Assembly: GCA_947085815.1 (NCBI GenBank)
Contig: CAMTXU010000008.1
Location: 79,337-143,336 of the forward strand
Source: Fen-1258 sp947085815
GTDB lineage: Bacteria > Bacteroidota > Ignavibacteria > Ignavibacteriales > Melioribacteraceae
DNA: 64,000 nucleotides
Direction: 5' to 3'
Shown here piece after piece: positions 1 through 9,448 of the stretch. Position 1 is the first letter of the stretch; each line of letters begins with the position of its first letter. The position numbers were made by a program, and so were the translations under genes. A model generated the notes under the pieces. The model worked only from the letters and a program-made list of their open reading frames with translations. It did not search any database and was not told the DNA's origin.

Positions 1-903
1 GTGGCAATCCGCACAAGAGACTCCCCGGTCAGCATGTATTCCTGTTTTGAATAATTCATAATCAGGATGCTGTGCTTTCAACATTGGCGCTCGGCTTAAT
101 TGATGTGTCCAATCTATGAATTCTGCTTTATCATAGTACTCTTCCATTGCGTCGGCGCTAAAGCCTTTGTCCCACGGAAATGTCAGATACTTTCCTTCTC
201 CTTTAAAATAGTACTCAACATGGCACTGAGCACATACAAGTGAACGCATTTCGTTGTGAGAAAAACTTTTTATATCTCTACCCTGTCTTTGAAGAGCCTC
301 TACAAGCGCCGGACGTGTAATTCTTAAATCCATCGTCTTGGGATCGTGGCAATCCTGGCAGCCAATGGGATTAACAATCTCTGCACCTAAATCTTTCCAT
401 TTTGATTTATAAAATTCCGCTACTCCCATTTTCTGCATCATACGCGGAACGTCGGGGCTTTTACAACTCCAACAGGTTGAGGGCATGGGACTAATTTTAG
501 TTCCTCCGGTTCGTAAACTATTTCTGACATCTTTAACAGCAAATGAGTGCCCACGTGGCGCATTAAAGTCTTTAGAGAAAGCGTATCCAGCCCACATTAC
601 AACAAGTTCAGGTGTTTCTTGCAGATAGTCTTTAGTAACTGATCCGGCATATTTACTGGCAAACGTGGTATCATGCATCTGCATATAAGTTTCATATTCG
701 CGCGGATAATTTTCTCCCCATACTTCATTTCGAGGCTCCCAATCTGCTATCGGTTTTACTTGTTGAAGAGTGTAAGCTTCATTTCTTCTTTCAATTATTG
801 AGGATGCAAATAGGCCAATCAAAAATACTATTACAACCGTCACCACAAACAATAACCAGCCGAGCCATGGTTTGTTTTTTGTTAATTCCTGAATTGATTT
901 CAT
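1..903 (-). CDS. nrfA: Ammonia-forming cytochrome c nitrite reductase NrfA, 3' part beyond window
   Basis: Periplasmic pentahaem enzyme that reduces nitrite to ammonium with six electrons. The reading frame is open from the ATG at 903 to the window edge (301 codons), so the C-terminal part with the last haem is missing. An N-terminal membrane anchor (about residues 12-35) is followed by the diagnostic CWSCK active-site haem motif near residues 144-148 (Lys instead of His as haem ligand), then CQDCH, CAQCH and, at the very edge, CADCH. It starts 14 bp after nrfH on the same strand, so the two are cotranscribed. The CWSCK motif makes the NrfA assignment firm. The retained anchor suggests attachment to the membrane beside NrfH. 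Confidence 0.96.
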   Translation of the reverse strand, partial: MKSIQELTKNKPWLGWLLFVVTVVIVFLIGLFASSIIERRNEAYTLQQVKPIADWEPRNEVWGENYPREYETYMQMHDTTFASKYAGSVTKDYLQETPELVVMWAGYAFSKDFNAPRGHSFAVKDVRNSLRTGGTKISPMPSTCWSCKSPDVPRMMQKMGVAEFYKSKWKDLGAEIVNPIGCQDCHDPKTMDLRITRPALVEALQRQGRDIKSFSHNEMRSLVCAQCHVEYYFKGEGKYLTFPWDKGFSADAMEEYYDKAEFIDWTHQLSRAPMLKAQHPDYELFKTGIHADRGVSCADCH

Positions 904-917
904 TGTAATACCTCTTA

Positions 918-1568
918 TTAATTTTTCTTTTCTCCGTAGGAGTCCTTTGGATAATTTTTTTCTGCTGTAATTTCTTTGTCCAGCCAATTCGGAACAACAG
1001 ATTCCGGCTTAGCAAGTCCACGTGCGTAAGGAGTTGATGATAAACTATGAACTCGTCCGTGAGGTGTTTCGCGGTGACAATCCCAACAATATCTTTCCGT
1101 TTGATCTTCAACGCTATTATTATTGATAGATCTCAATGCTATCGGATGAATTAAATTGCTGTGGCATCGAATGCAATTATTCTGTACCGCTCTCTTTCCC
1201 GCATCTTTGATTTGAATAACCTGCGGTTCCCACCTCATTGTAAAATAAGTGGCATGGCGAAGTCCGTCGCCTGCCTTAAAAAGATATTTCGAAATAAAAT
1301 TATTCTGCGGTACATGACAATCATTACAGGTAATTCCCCTGCCATGACTGCCCCTTTCCCATGTTGCATACTGCGGATACATTACATGACAATTTACACA
1401 TGTTTTCGGATTATCAGAGATATATGAAATTGCGTTAGATATGTAGAGAACATAAAACCCTAATCCAACTAAAATTCCAGCTAGTACTATTACCGGGTAT
1501 CTCCATTGCTTCGGTGGAACGATGCGGTTAAATATTTTCTCGAGCCAATTTTTCTTAGCCGATTCCAT
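918..1568 (-). CDS. nrfH: NrfH, tetrahaem quinol dehydrogenase subunit for NrfA
   Basis: Membrane-anchored NapC/NirT-family cytochrome c that takes electrons from the quinol pool and passes them to NrfA. The 216-residue protein has one membrane helix (about residues 24-46) and four haem motifs: CVNCH (57-61, followed by the Met that ligates haem 1 in this family), CNDCH (81-85), CIRCH (132-136) and CWDCH (161-165). It lies 9 bp after a polyferredoxin gene and 14 bp before nrfA, forming a leftward operon. The extension after the last haem, about 50 residues, is slightly longer than in typical NrfH. Confidence 0.95.
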   Translation of the reverse strand: MESAKKNWLEKIFNRIVPPKQWRYPVIVLAGILVGLGFYVLYISNAISYISDNPKTCVNCHVMYPQYATWERGSHGRGITCNDCHVPQNNFISKYLFKAGDGLRHATYFTMRWEPQVIQIKDAGKRAVQNNCIRCHSNLIHPIALRSINNNSVEDQTERYCWDCHRETPHGRVHSLSSTPYARGLAKPESVVPNWLDKEITAEKNYPKDSYGEKKN

Positions 1569-1577
1569 CTTCAGCCC

Positions 1578-2654
1578 TTATCTTTTTTGTGTAGATCTAT
1601 TCAATTCTTTTATTTCGGCAGTACTCGTAGGATGGCCAATAGCATCTAATTGTTTATGAATCATCAAGTATTCTTTTGGAGTAACTTTATTGTGCCAATT
1701 GCCTGTAATCATTCCTATTCCGGTTATTGAGATAAAAATCAACACTATTCCCGCTGCTATTATTTTTTTTGATATTTTTTTCTTTCCAAAAATATTTGTT
1801 ACATCAAGTGTATCGTCAACCGGGCACGCATCTACACAACTCAAACAGGATGTGCATTCATCCGATAGAACGGTTTTTGCTTTATCAACCTTGATGAAAG
1901 ACGGACAAGCTTTTGAACATAGACCGCAATCAATACAACTGATGTTATTTCGCTTAATTTTGTTTGGACTTAATAATCCAACAATTCCCAACAGTGCGCC
2001 GTAAGGACAAAGATATCTGCACCAAAAATTTCTAACAATTATAGAAAGTAAAAAAAGAACTCCGATAACAATAAGACTAAATCGCGAAATGTTAGCGAAA
2101 AAATAATACATCTTGACATCAGCGACTATATTATAAGTATCATTTAGGAAATATGCCAAAGCTGCTTCAGTCATCGAAAAAATTGCAAAAGCAAAAAAAG
2201 CCAGCAGCAAATATTTAATCCCTCTCAGAGGATAATCCAAAAACTTTGGCAGTTTAAACCGTCGCTTTAATAATTTTTTCCAAATCCATTCTCCAAAGTC
2301 TCCCACCATTTCAGAAATGGAACCAACCGGACACATCCAACTGCAGAACGCCTTTCCAAAAGCCAAGGACACGCCAACAATCGCCAGGAAAATGAAAAAA
2401 CCTGCTGGATGAACATTGTGCACTTTTCCGGTTTGAATAAAATATACAATACTCATTAAGGCGCTGATCGGAAGAAATCCTTCAACACCCGGAGGTCTTT
2501 GGTGAAAGGCAGTTGTTCCATTCGATTCCAGAAAAGAAACAAACTGCCAAAATTCTATACCAATCCATATATAAAGTAAGGAGAAGCTTATTTGAACAGC
2601 AAATCTAATTTGCTGTATAGACCTTGATTTATTTTTTTTATAACTATGTGACAT
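1578..2654 (-). CDS. NapH/NosR-type membrane polyferredoxin
   Basis: Integral membrane iron-sulfur protein of 358 residues with about five hydrophobic helices. It carries the paired CxxxCP motifs CSWMCPVG and CRYLCPYG that are typical of NapH and the NosR C-terminal half. Two 4Fe-4S ferredoxin motifs follow, CIDCGLCSKACP and CTSCLSCVDACP. Family members pass electrons from quinol to periplasmic reductases. It is first in the operon with nrfHA, but it also shares the 2655-3156 spacer with the divergent nos operon. It may therefore serve nitrite reduction, act as the NosH-like component known from clade II nos clusters, or both. No NapG-like partner is visible in the window. Confidence 0.85.
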   Translation of the reverse strand: MSHSYKKNKSRSIQQIRFAVQISFSLLYIWIGIEFWQFVSFLESNGTTAFHQRPPGVEGFLPISALMSIVYFIQTGKVHNVHPAGFFIFLAIVGVSLAFGKAFCSWMCPVGSISEMVGDFGEWIWKKLLKRRFKLPKFLDYPLRGIKYLLLAFFAFAIFSMTEAALAYFLNDTYNIVADVKMYYFFANISRFSLIVIGVLFLLSIIVRNFWCRYLCPYGALLGIVGLLSPNKIKRNNISCIDCGLCSKACPSFIKVDKAKTVLSDECTSCLSCVDACPVDDTLDVTNIFGKKKISKKIIAAGIVLIFISITGIGMITGNWHNKVTPKEYLMIHKQLDAIGHPTSTAEIKELNRSTQKR

Positions 2655-3156
2655 AAATTGAAGTACTTTTTATTAAACAGACTATATGCTCTGATATAAA
2701 CATATCTATTTTTTACTTCCAAATCAATTCAAATAGCAGAAATTTTTGACAAAAAAGGGCATTTTTTTCTAAATCGGATAAAAAAGACCCTCTTTTCTTT
2801 TCGCTTGACTTTTTAAGCAAGAAACCCATAGATTTAATCAGAGTAATGTTTCCGATAAAACTGGTCTTTAATAATAAGTTAAAATACGGCATGCGGTCTT
2901 TTTTGTATATGAAGAAATTTGAAAAAGATTTTCGATTTTCTTGAACAAACTAAAGAATTTGAAATTTTTTTTGGCGGCAATGCTGATACATGTTCAGACG
3001 ATAAATGTAAAATCCGTTAAGCATGGACTACGTTAATCAAAAGAATGACTCATATAATTAAGAATCACGCTCTGGGTAATCTATCTTTTAGATTAGAAAA
3101 TGAACGCTACAACTGAAGTAGAAAATAAATTTTTTAAATCACACAAAGGAGATACA
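2655..3156. promoter_or_regulatory. Divergent nrf/nos control region (502 bp)
   Basis: This AT-rich spacer must hold the promoters of both the leftward polyferredoxin-nrfHA operon and the rightward nos operon. An imperfect dyad at 2805-2820, TTGAC-N6-AGCAA, is loosely like a CRP/FNR-family site; it has mismatches and I do not rely on it. I saw no convincing small gene. A 32-codon frame ending near 3020 lacks a start codon and ribosome site I trust. Confidence 0.5.
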
Positions 3157-3636
3157 ATGAAGAAATTATTTTTTTTAACAGCCATTTCAGTTCTTTTAGT
3201 CGTTGCATGTGGAGAAAAGAGGTCTAATTCATCAAATGATGAATTGGCAAAAAAAGAAAAGATGGCAAAGATTTTTGGCTTAACTGTTTTCGAATTAGAC
3301 AATGGAATTGGACCTATAAAAGAAAAGATAACTCTTTTGCCAATCGATCCGAAAATGGTTGAAGAGGGGAAAAAATTATTTGATACGAAATGTGCTCAAT
3401 GCCATAAACTTGATGAGCGTTACACGGGACCTGCTCAGAGAGATCTTGTTGAAAGAAGATCTCCAGAATATATAATGAATATGATCTTAAACCCTGTTGA
3501 AATGGTTGCCAAACATCCCGAAGCAAAAAAAATGTTTGCTCAATATCCAACCCAGATGACTTTTCAAAATGTAACACAAGAAGATGCAAGAAAGATGCTT
3601 GAATATTTTCGTTCAGTTGATAAATCAAAAAAATAA
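3157..3636 (+). CDS. Lipoprotein monohaem cytochrome c of the nos operon
   Basis: Predicted electron carrier to NosZ, 159 residues. I chose the ATG at 3157, not the upstream in-frame ATG at 3100, because AAAGGAG precedes it and it opens a proper lipoprotein signal peptide ending at LLVVAC (Cys18). One class I cytochrome c domain follows, with CAQCH at residues 79-83 and a likely axial Met in the TQMTF segment. The gene precedes nosZ by 19 bp, again with an AAAAGGAG site. Small c-type cytochromes encoded beside clade II nosZ are thought to deliver electrons to the CuA centre, and that role is inferred here. Confidence 0.88.
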   Translation: MKKLFFLTAISVLLVVACGEKRSNSSNDELAKKEKMAKIFGLTVFELDNGIGPIKEKITLLPIDPKMVEEGKKLFDTKCAQCHKLDERYTGPAQRDLVERRSPEYIMNMILNPVEMVAKHPEAKKMFAQYPTQMTFQNVTQEDARKMLEYFRSVDKSKK

Positions 3637-3655
3637 ATTACCAAAAGGAGAAACT

Positions 3656-5599
3656 ATGAAAAAGAAAAAATTAGCATGGCTCATAATTCCTGCTTTATTG
3701 TTAAGTGCACTTTTATATAATTGCTCTAATTCCGATAACGCCGGAAACTTTAGCGATGCCGCATCTAAAGTATATGTAGCCCCGGGAACACATGATGAGT
3801 TTTACGCATTCATGTCTGGAGGATTCAGCGGTCAAGTCTCTGTTTATGGACTTCCATCGGGCAGGTTATTTAGAGTAATTAGTGTCTTCTCTCAAAATCC
3901 AGAAACGGGTTATGGATATTCCGAAGAGTCCAAGCCTATGTTAGCAACTTCGTATGGCAATATTCCATGGGATGACGCGCACCATCCAGAATTTTCACAG
4001 ACTGATGGTGTGCCTGATGGTAGATGGTTGTTTATTAACGGAAATAATACACCGAGAATTGCAAGAATAGATCTGAAATCGTTTGAAACTACTGAAATTA
4101 TAGAGATACCAAATTCCGCTGGAAATCATGGCTCTCCCTTCGTTACAGAAAATAGTGAATATGTAGTCGCCTCAACGAGATTTAGTGTTCCTGTTCCTCA
4201 GAAAGATGTTTCAATATCTTCTTACAAAGAGAATTTTAAGGGAACAATATCATTTATAAAAGTAGATCCTAATTCAGGAAAAATGAATTTAGGATTTCAA
4301 ATTATAGTTCCCGGTTTTGATTATGATTTAGCTCATGCCGGCAAAGGAGTATCTCATGGCTGGGCTTTCTTTTCTTGCTACAATAGTGAGCAAGCAAATT
4401 CATTATTAGAAATTAATGCTTCTCAAAACGATAAAGATTTTGTAGCGGCAGTAAATTGGAAAGCGGCTGAAAAATATTTGGCTCAGGGAAAAGGAAAAAC
4501 TGTTAGCACCGAATACTATAGAAACCATTTTGATGAAGAAAAACATTTAGCGTTATCGGAAAAAAATACTCAAGTAACTGTATTAGATCCAAAAGATTGT
4601 CCCGGATTAATATATTATCTGCCAACTCCAAAATCGCCGCATGGCGTAAATATTGACCCTAGCGGTGAATATATTGTTGCGGGGGGAAAATTATCAACGG
4701 TTCTTCCGGTACATTCATTTTCCAAAATGTTAAAAGCAATAGAGAATAAAGATTTTCTCGGAGATGTTGATGGAATACCGATTTTGAAATATGAATCTGT
4801 TATTGCAGGAGAAGTAAAAGATCCTGGATTAGGGCCGCTACATACTGAATTTGATAATAACGGGAATGCATACACATCGGCATTTCTTTCTTCGGAAATT
4901 GTAAAGTGGAAAGTTGGAAGTTGGGAAATTATTGATAGAGTACCCACCTATTACTCAATTGGACATTTGATGATTCCCGGCGGAGACAGCAGAAAACCTT
5001 GGGGTAAATATGTTGTTGCGTTAAATAAAATTACAAAAGACCGTTATTTACCTACGGGTCCGGAACTTACTCAATCAGCTCAGTTGTTTGATATATCGGG
5101 AGATAAAATGAAACTTCTTCTTGATTTCCCGACAATTGGCGAGCCTCATTATGCACAGGCTATTCCCGCAGAAATTTTAGAAAAGAATTCGAAAAGGATA
5201 TACGAAATAGAAAAGAATAAAAACCCTTACGCAGCAAAAAGCGAAAACGAAGCACGTGTTGAAAGAAAGGGGAATGTGGTTCGAGTTTATCTTACAACAA
5301 CAAGAAGTCACTTTAAACCGGATAATATAGAAGGAATAAAAATTGGCGATAAAGTTTTCTTTCATGTCACCAACCTAGAGCAAGATTGGGATATACCACA
5401 CGGATTTGCAATCAAAGGCGCTACAAATTCTGAGTTGTTAGTGATGCCGGGTCAAACAAAAACATTGGCTTGGAATCCGTTGAAAGAGGGAATTTATCCT
5501 TTCTACTGTACGGATTTTTGTTCTGCGCTGCATCAAGAAATGCAAGGTTATGTAAGAGTTTCTGCTTCGGGTAGTAGTACCAAATTGCTTTTTAACTAG
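3656..5599 (+). CDS. nosZ: Nitrous oxide reductase NosZ, Sec-exported lipoprotein type (clade II)
   Basis: Periplasmic copper enzyme reducing N2O to N2. The start at 3656 is set by AAAAGGAG and by a signal peptide ending LLYNC. The signal is a Sec lipoprotein signal with no twin-arginine motif, which marks the clade II (atypical) NosZ. The 647-residue protein has a beta-propeller with the CuZ histidine segments (DAHHPEF, GNHGSPF, VSHGWAFF, SPHGVNIDP, GPLHTEFD, EPHYAQ). A C-terminal cupredoxin domain carries the CuA motif C618-x3-C622-x3-H626-x2-M629. All key elements appear intact. It heads the accessory gene block nosBLDFY. Confidence 0.97.
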   Translation: MKKKKLAWLIIPALLLSALLYNCSNSDNAGNFSDAASKVYVAPGTHDEFYAFMSGGFSGQVSVYGLPSGRLFRVISVFSQNPETGYGYSEESKPMLATSYGNIPWDDAHHPEFSQTDGVPDGRWLFINGNNTPRIARIDLKSFETTEIIEIPNSAGNHGSPFVTENSEYVVASTRFSVPVPQKDVSISSYKENFKGTISFIKVDPNSGKMNLGFQIIVPGFDYDLAHAGKGVSHGWAFFSCYNSEQANSLLEINASQNDKDFVAAVNWKAAEKYLAQGKGKTVSTEYYRNHFDEEKHLALSEKNTQVTVLDPKDCPGLIYYLPTPKSPHGVNIDPSGEYIVAGGKLSTVLPVHSFSKMLKAIENKDFLGDVDGIPILKYESVIAGEVKDPGLGPLHTEFDNNGNAYTSAFLSSEIVKWKVGSWEIIDRVPTYYSIGHLMIPGGDSRKPWGKYVVALNKITKDRYLPTGPELTQSAQLFDISGDKMKLLLDFPTIGEPHYAQAIPAEILEKNSKRIYEIEKNKNPYAAKSENEARVERKGNVVRVYLTTTRSHFKPDNIEGIKIGDKVFFHVTNLEQDWDIPHGFAIKGATNSELLVMPGQTKTLAWNPLKEGIYPFYCTDFCSALHQEMQGYVRVSASGSSTKLLFN

Positions 5600-5646
5600 A
5601 AGTAATTATTTACTGGAATAGATTCGGTTCATTAAAGGAATTAGAT

Positions 5647-6225
5647 GTGAAAAAAAGATCAAGAATAATGGTTTTGGTAGCCACGCTATTACTAATTGGT
5701 TTATATTTTTTCCCGATATGGAATATTGATTTAACCGCTCCGCAATACCCGGAAGGAATTGGTTTAAGAATTTGGATAAATCAAATAACCGGTGAAAAGG
5801 AACATGATCTTAAAAATATTAACGGGTTAAATCATTACATCGGAATGAAAAAAATTGAACCGGAATCTATTCCCGAATTAAAAATAATGCCTTACATTGC
5901 TGCCGGTTTTATACTATTTGGATTTATTACTTTTCTATTAAAGAATAGAAATATTTTAGCTATATGGATAATACTTCTTATAGTGGGACTTGGAATTGGT
6001 TTATATGATTTTTATATGTGGGGTTATGATTACGGTCATAATTTAAATCCAAATGCACCAATAAAAGTTCCTGGTATGACTTATCAGCCGCCGCTTCTTG
6101 GCGGGAAGCAATTGTTGAATATACATGCAGAATCTTTACCGGGGACCGGTGGTTTAATTGCGGTCACATCAATAACTCTCGCGATAATTTCTTTTTATAT
6201 TGATAGAAAAAAGAAGAGAATTTAA
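5647..6225 (+). CDS. nosB: NosB-like integral membrane protein of the nos operon
   Basis: Protein of 192 residues with about four membrane helices: an N-terminal helix, two central ones near residues 80-125, and one near 165-185. A hydrophilic stretch between the first two helices probably faces the periplasm. Its place directly between nosZ and nosL, and its topology, match NosB, a membrane protein restricted to clade II clusters whose exact function is unknown. The GTG at 5647 is taken as start because AAAGGA lies about 7 bases upstream; an ATG at 5668 is the alternative. Confidence 0.72.
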   Translation: MKKRSRIMVLVATLLLIGLYFFPIWNIDLTAPQYPEGIGLRIWINQITGEKEHDLKNINGLNHYIGMKKIEPESIPELKIMPYIAAGFILFGFITFLLKNRNILAIWIILLIVGLGIGLYDFYMWGYDYGHNLNPNAPIKVPGMTYQPPLLGGKQLLNIHAESLPGTGGLIAVTSITLAIISFYIDRKKKRI

Positions 6226-6227
6226 TC

Positions 6228-6689
6228 ATGAATTTTTTAATAAAAAAAATAATGAAGGGTATTTGTTTCTTAATTTTTGTAGCCTTACTCGTCTCATGTC
6301 AAAAATCACCAGAACCTATAGCTTACGGTAGCGATGAGTGTGATAATTGCAAAATGACTATTTCAGATCCAAAATTTGGTGCCGAATTAATTAATTCGAA
6401 AGGGAAAATTTATAGGTTTGATTCAGCCGAATGTTTAGCCTCATTTGGAAAAGAAATTAAACCGGAAGAGATAAATTCTGAATGGGTCTCAAATTTTGTA
6501 ATTCCTGGAGAATTTATTAAAGCTGATGCTGCTGTTTTCTTAATAAGTGATAAAATCAAAAGCCCGATGGGCTTAAATATAAGCGCATTTTCAAATCACA
6601 AAAGTTTGGATGAGGTTCGTGCGATATCCGGCGGAAAGCCTCTAAACTGGAAAGAAGTTCAGTTATATGTGCAGAATCAATGGAAGTGA
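6228..6689 (+). CDS. nosL: NosL copper chaperone lipoprotein
   Basis: Outer-membrane-type lipoprotein of 153 residues that delivers Cu(I) for CuZ assembly in NosZ. The signal peptide ends at LLVSC (Cys24). The metal-binding CDNCKM motif of the NosL family is at residues 38-43. The C-terminal half contains the conserved FDSAECLASF and SPMG segments. It starts two bases after nosB stops, and its end overlaps the start of nosD, so translation is probably coupled. Confidence 0.92.
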   Translation: MNFLIKKIMKGICFLIFVALLVSCQKSPEPIAYGSDECDNCKMTISDPKFGAELINSKGKIYRFDSAECLASFGKEIKPEEINSEWVSNFVIPGEFIKADAAVFLISDKIKSPMGLNISAFSNHKSLDEVRAISGGKPLNWKEVQLYVQNQWK

Positions 6690-7932
6690 TAAGATAGATT
6701 CCATAAAGCTTATTTTAGTTTTTTTTGTTTTCGTCTTCTACAATCAATTATCTGCAGAAATTCTTTTAGTCGGAGCCGCACAAAAATATCATAACATTAA
6801 GTTGGGAATTTCCGTTGCAGCGGCAGGTGATACCATTTTGGTGAGCAGCGGATTCTATTCTGAAGGGACAATCACATTAACAAAATCAATAACGCTTCTT
6901 GGAAAAGATTTTCCCACTATTTCCGGTGATAATAAGAATGAAATATTATTAGTGAAAGCTGATGGTGTTATCATCAAAGGATTTTCATTTTTAAATGCAG
7001 GATTAAGTTTTATACATGATAATGCCGCCATTAAATTAGACGGTGTAAAAAATTGTAGAGTGGAAGGAAATAAATTCAGTAATAATTTCTTTGGTATTTA
7101 TTTAGCTAAATCGAATCTATGCCAAATTGTTAACAATGAAATTTCCGCATCTTCGATAAGAGAAACTTATTCCGGAAACGGGATTCATTTATGGTATTGT
7201 AGAGATATCACAATTAAAAACAACCATATAAGCGGGCACCGGGATGGAATTTACCTGGAATTCGCAAGAAAGAGTATAATCCAAAATAATTACAGTGAAA
7301 ACAATGTTCGTTATGGATTACATTTTATGTTTTCGGACAGCTGCGAATACTCAAACAATACTTTCATAAAAAATGGTGCCGGTGTTGCTGTAATGTACAC
7401 TCACAATGTCACAATGACAGATAACAGATTTGAACAGAATTGGGGCGGCGGGGCATATGGTTTATTGCTGAAAGAGATATCTAATAGCACGATTGAAAAT
7501 AATTACTTTTACAAAAATTCCAGCGGAATCTATTTAGAAGGCTGCACCAGGATAAAATCTTCTGGAAACAGTTTTATTGAGAATGGTTGGGCTATTAGAC
7601 TTATGGCAAACTCTATGGAAAATATTTTTAAGCGTAACAATTTTATCGGAAACACTTTTGATATTTCAACCAACAGCATTAAAAATTATAATACGTTTAA
7701 TAACAATTATTGGTCGGAGTATAAAGGCTATGATTTAAATAAGGATGGTATTGGCGATGTACCGTATCATCCTGTTAAATTATTTTCTGTTATAACCGAA
7801 AGGAACAGACCAACTTTGATCCTTCTGAGAAGTTTTTTTGTTGAGTTGTTAGACATTGCTGAAAATATTTTTCCAACTCTAACACCAGAAACATTAATTG
7901 ACAACAATCCGGCAATGCGAAAGATTTTATGA
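6667..7932 (+). CDS. nosD: NosD periplasmic beta-helix protein
   Basis: Periplasmic copper-centre maturation factor of 421 residues that works with the NosFY transporter. After an N-terminal signal peptide (about residues 12-30, ending near LSAE) the protein consists of many short repeats rich in Asn and Gly (patterns such as NNxFxxN and GIYLExC). These form a right-handed beta-helix (CASH/NosD fold). The only usable start in this frame is the ATG at 6667, which overlaps nosL by 23 bases. It ends in an ATGA overlap with nosF. Confidence 0.92.
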   Translation: MCRINGSDKIDSIKLILVFFVFVFYNQLSAEILLVGAAQKYHNIKLGISVAAAGDTILVSSGFYSEGTITLTKSITLLGKDFPTISGDNKNEILLVKADGVIIKGFSFLNAGLSFIHDNAAIKLDGVKNCRVEGNKFSNNFFGIYLAKSNLCQIVNNEISASSIRETYSGNGIHLWYCRDITIKNNHISGHRDGIYLEFARKSIIQNNYSENNVRYGLHFMFSDSCEYSNNTFIKNGAGVAVMYTHNVTMTDNRFEQNWGGGAYGLLLKEISNSTIENNYFYKNSSGIYLEGCTRIKSSGNSFIENGWAIRLMANSMENIFKRNNFIGNTFDISTNSIKNYNTFNNNYWSEYKGYDLNKDGIGDVPYHPVKLFSVITERNRPTLILLRSFFVELLDIAENIFPTLTPETLIDNNPAMRKIL

Positions 7933-8639
7933 TTACATTTAAAAATTGCTCGAAACAATATGGAACTCTTAAGGCGTTGAATAAAGTTAATCTTAACATT
8001 CTGCGCGGCTCATTAACATTTTTAGTTGGACCTAATGCCTCCGGTAAAACCACATTAATAAAATCTTTATTAGGCTTAGTAAAACCAACCTCAGGAGAAA
8101 TAATTGTAAACGGAAGAACATTAAATGGAGATTATGATTACAGAAAAGAGATCGGTTATGTTTCTCAAATTGCAAACTTCCCGGAAAATCTAACTGTTGA
8201 AGAAACTTTTAGAATGGTAAAGGATTTAAGAGACAAACAAAATAATTATGATGAGGAATTGATTTCAGATTTTCACTTAGAATTAGCATTCGATAAACGA
8301 TTGAAAACTTTATCCGGAGGAACGCGGCAAAAAGTAAATGTTGCGGTTGCATTTTTATTCGATCCCAATTTAATAATATTGGATGAACCCACAGCGGGAT
8401 TAGACCCCGTTGCCAGCAGTTTATTGAAAGATAAGATTATGAAAGAAAGCAAAAAGGGAAAAACTATTATCTTCACTTCACACATCTTAAGTGAGATGGA
8501 AGAACTTGCACAAAATATAGTTTTTCTTTTAGAAGGCAGAGTGTTTTTTAACGGGACTATCGAAGATTTGATTAACTCCACAAACCAACAAAATCTAGAA
8601 AGAGCAATAGCTTCAATTATGAATGGCGCCGAAAAATGA
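7929..8639 (+). CDS. nosF: NosF ABC transporter ATPase
   Basis: Cytoplasmic ATPase subunit, 236 residues, of the NosFY exporter needed for NosZ copper-site assembly. It has Walker A GPNASGKTT (34-42), the ABC signature LSGGTRQK (128-135), Walker B LIILDEP (148-154) and the switch His in TSHIL. ATGA overlaps with nosD upstream and with nosY downstream point to coupled translation. Sequence alone would fit other CcmA-type ATPases; the context fixes the assignment. Confidence 0.93.
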   Translation: MITFKNCSKQYGTLKALNKVNLNILRGSLTFLVGPNASGKTTLIKSLLGLVKPTSGEIIVNGRTLNGDYDYRKEIGYVSQIANFPENLTVEETFRMVKDLRDKQNNYDEELISDFHLELAFDKRLKTLSGGTRQKVNVAVAFLFDPNLIILDEPTAGLDPVASSLLKDKIMKESKKGKTIIFTSHILSEMEELAQNIVFLLEGRVFFNGTIEDLINSTNQQNLERAIASIMNGAEK

Positions 8640-9427
8640 AAATTCTTTTTAAAATAATAAAATACCAATTTCATGACCTCTCCAGAAGTAAATGGATAAT
8701 TATCTATACATCTTTCTTTTTCCTGCTAAGTTATAGTCTTTTTACATTCAATAAAGATTTTTCCAGAGTGTTAATCAGTTTAATGAACGTAGTACTAATT
8801 ATAATCCCCCTTGTTTCAACAATTTTTGGGACCATTCATTACTACAACAGCAAAGAATATATAATCTTTGTGCTCTCGCAGCCAATTAAGAGAAGTATTT
8901 TATTTCTTGGTCTTTATATTGGTCTGGCTATTCCGTTGGCTCTTAGCTTTGTTGTAGGCGTTTCTATACCAATCCTCTTTAATTTAGGAAATATCAAAGG
9001 CGGTTTTGATGTGCTTATATTTTTATTTCTTGCCGGATTTTTTCAAACAATTATTTTTTGCAGTATCGCTTTTTTAATAGCGACACTTAACGAGAATAAA
9101 ATGCTTGGTTTAGGATTCGCTACGTTTAGTTGGCTTGCTTTCGGTGCATTCTACGACGGTCTAATACTTTTCTTATTACAGATATTACAAGATTATCCTA
9201 TCGAGAAATTATCTATAGCGTTAAGTATGCTAAATCCAATAGACCTTGCCCGGCTGTTAGTAGTATTAAAATTAGATATCTCGGCATTGATGGGATATAC
9301 AGGCGCAGTGTTCCAAAAATTCTTTGGTGGTTCATTTGGAACTATATTATCAATTTTGTCACTTACTATATGGGCGATACTTCCATTTTATATTGGAATA
9401 AGAAAATTTTCAAAAAAAGACTTCTAA
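8636..9427 (+). CDS. nosY: NosY ABC transporter permease
   Basis: Membrane subunit partnering NosF, 263 residues with about six hydrophobic helices starting after a short cytoplasmic N terminus. It belongs to the ABC-2 permease type. The start overlaps the nosF stop (ATGA). Together NosDFY are known to handle a sulfur species and copper for CuZ assembly. Confidence 0.9.
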   Translation: MKILFKIIKYQFHDLSRSKWIIIYTSFFFLLSYSLFTFNKDFSRVLISLMNVVLIIIPLVSTIFGTIHYYNSKEYIIFVLSQPIKRSILFLGLYIGLAIPLALSFVVGVSIPILFNLGNIKGGFDVLIFLFLAGFFQTIIFCSIAFLIATLNENKMLGLGFATFSWLAFGAFYDGLILFLLQILQDYPIEKLSIALSMLNPIDLARLLVVLKLDISALMGYTGAVFQKFFGGSFGTILSILSLTIWAILPFYIGIRKFSKKDF

Positions 9428-9448
9428 CTAAAAACAAAGGATAAGTAC

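Noticed and set aside
2805..2820. CRP/FNR-like dyad TTGAC-N6-AGCAA in the nrf/nos spacer
   Set aside because: Half-sites match poorly and the spacing is not that of FNR. Kept only as a note in the spacer entry.
2922..3020. Short frame ending CSDDKCKIR before the nos operon
   Set aside because: It has about 32 codons, begins only at a TTG and has no ribosome site.
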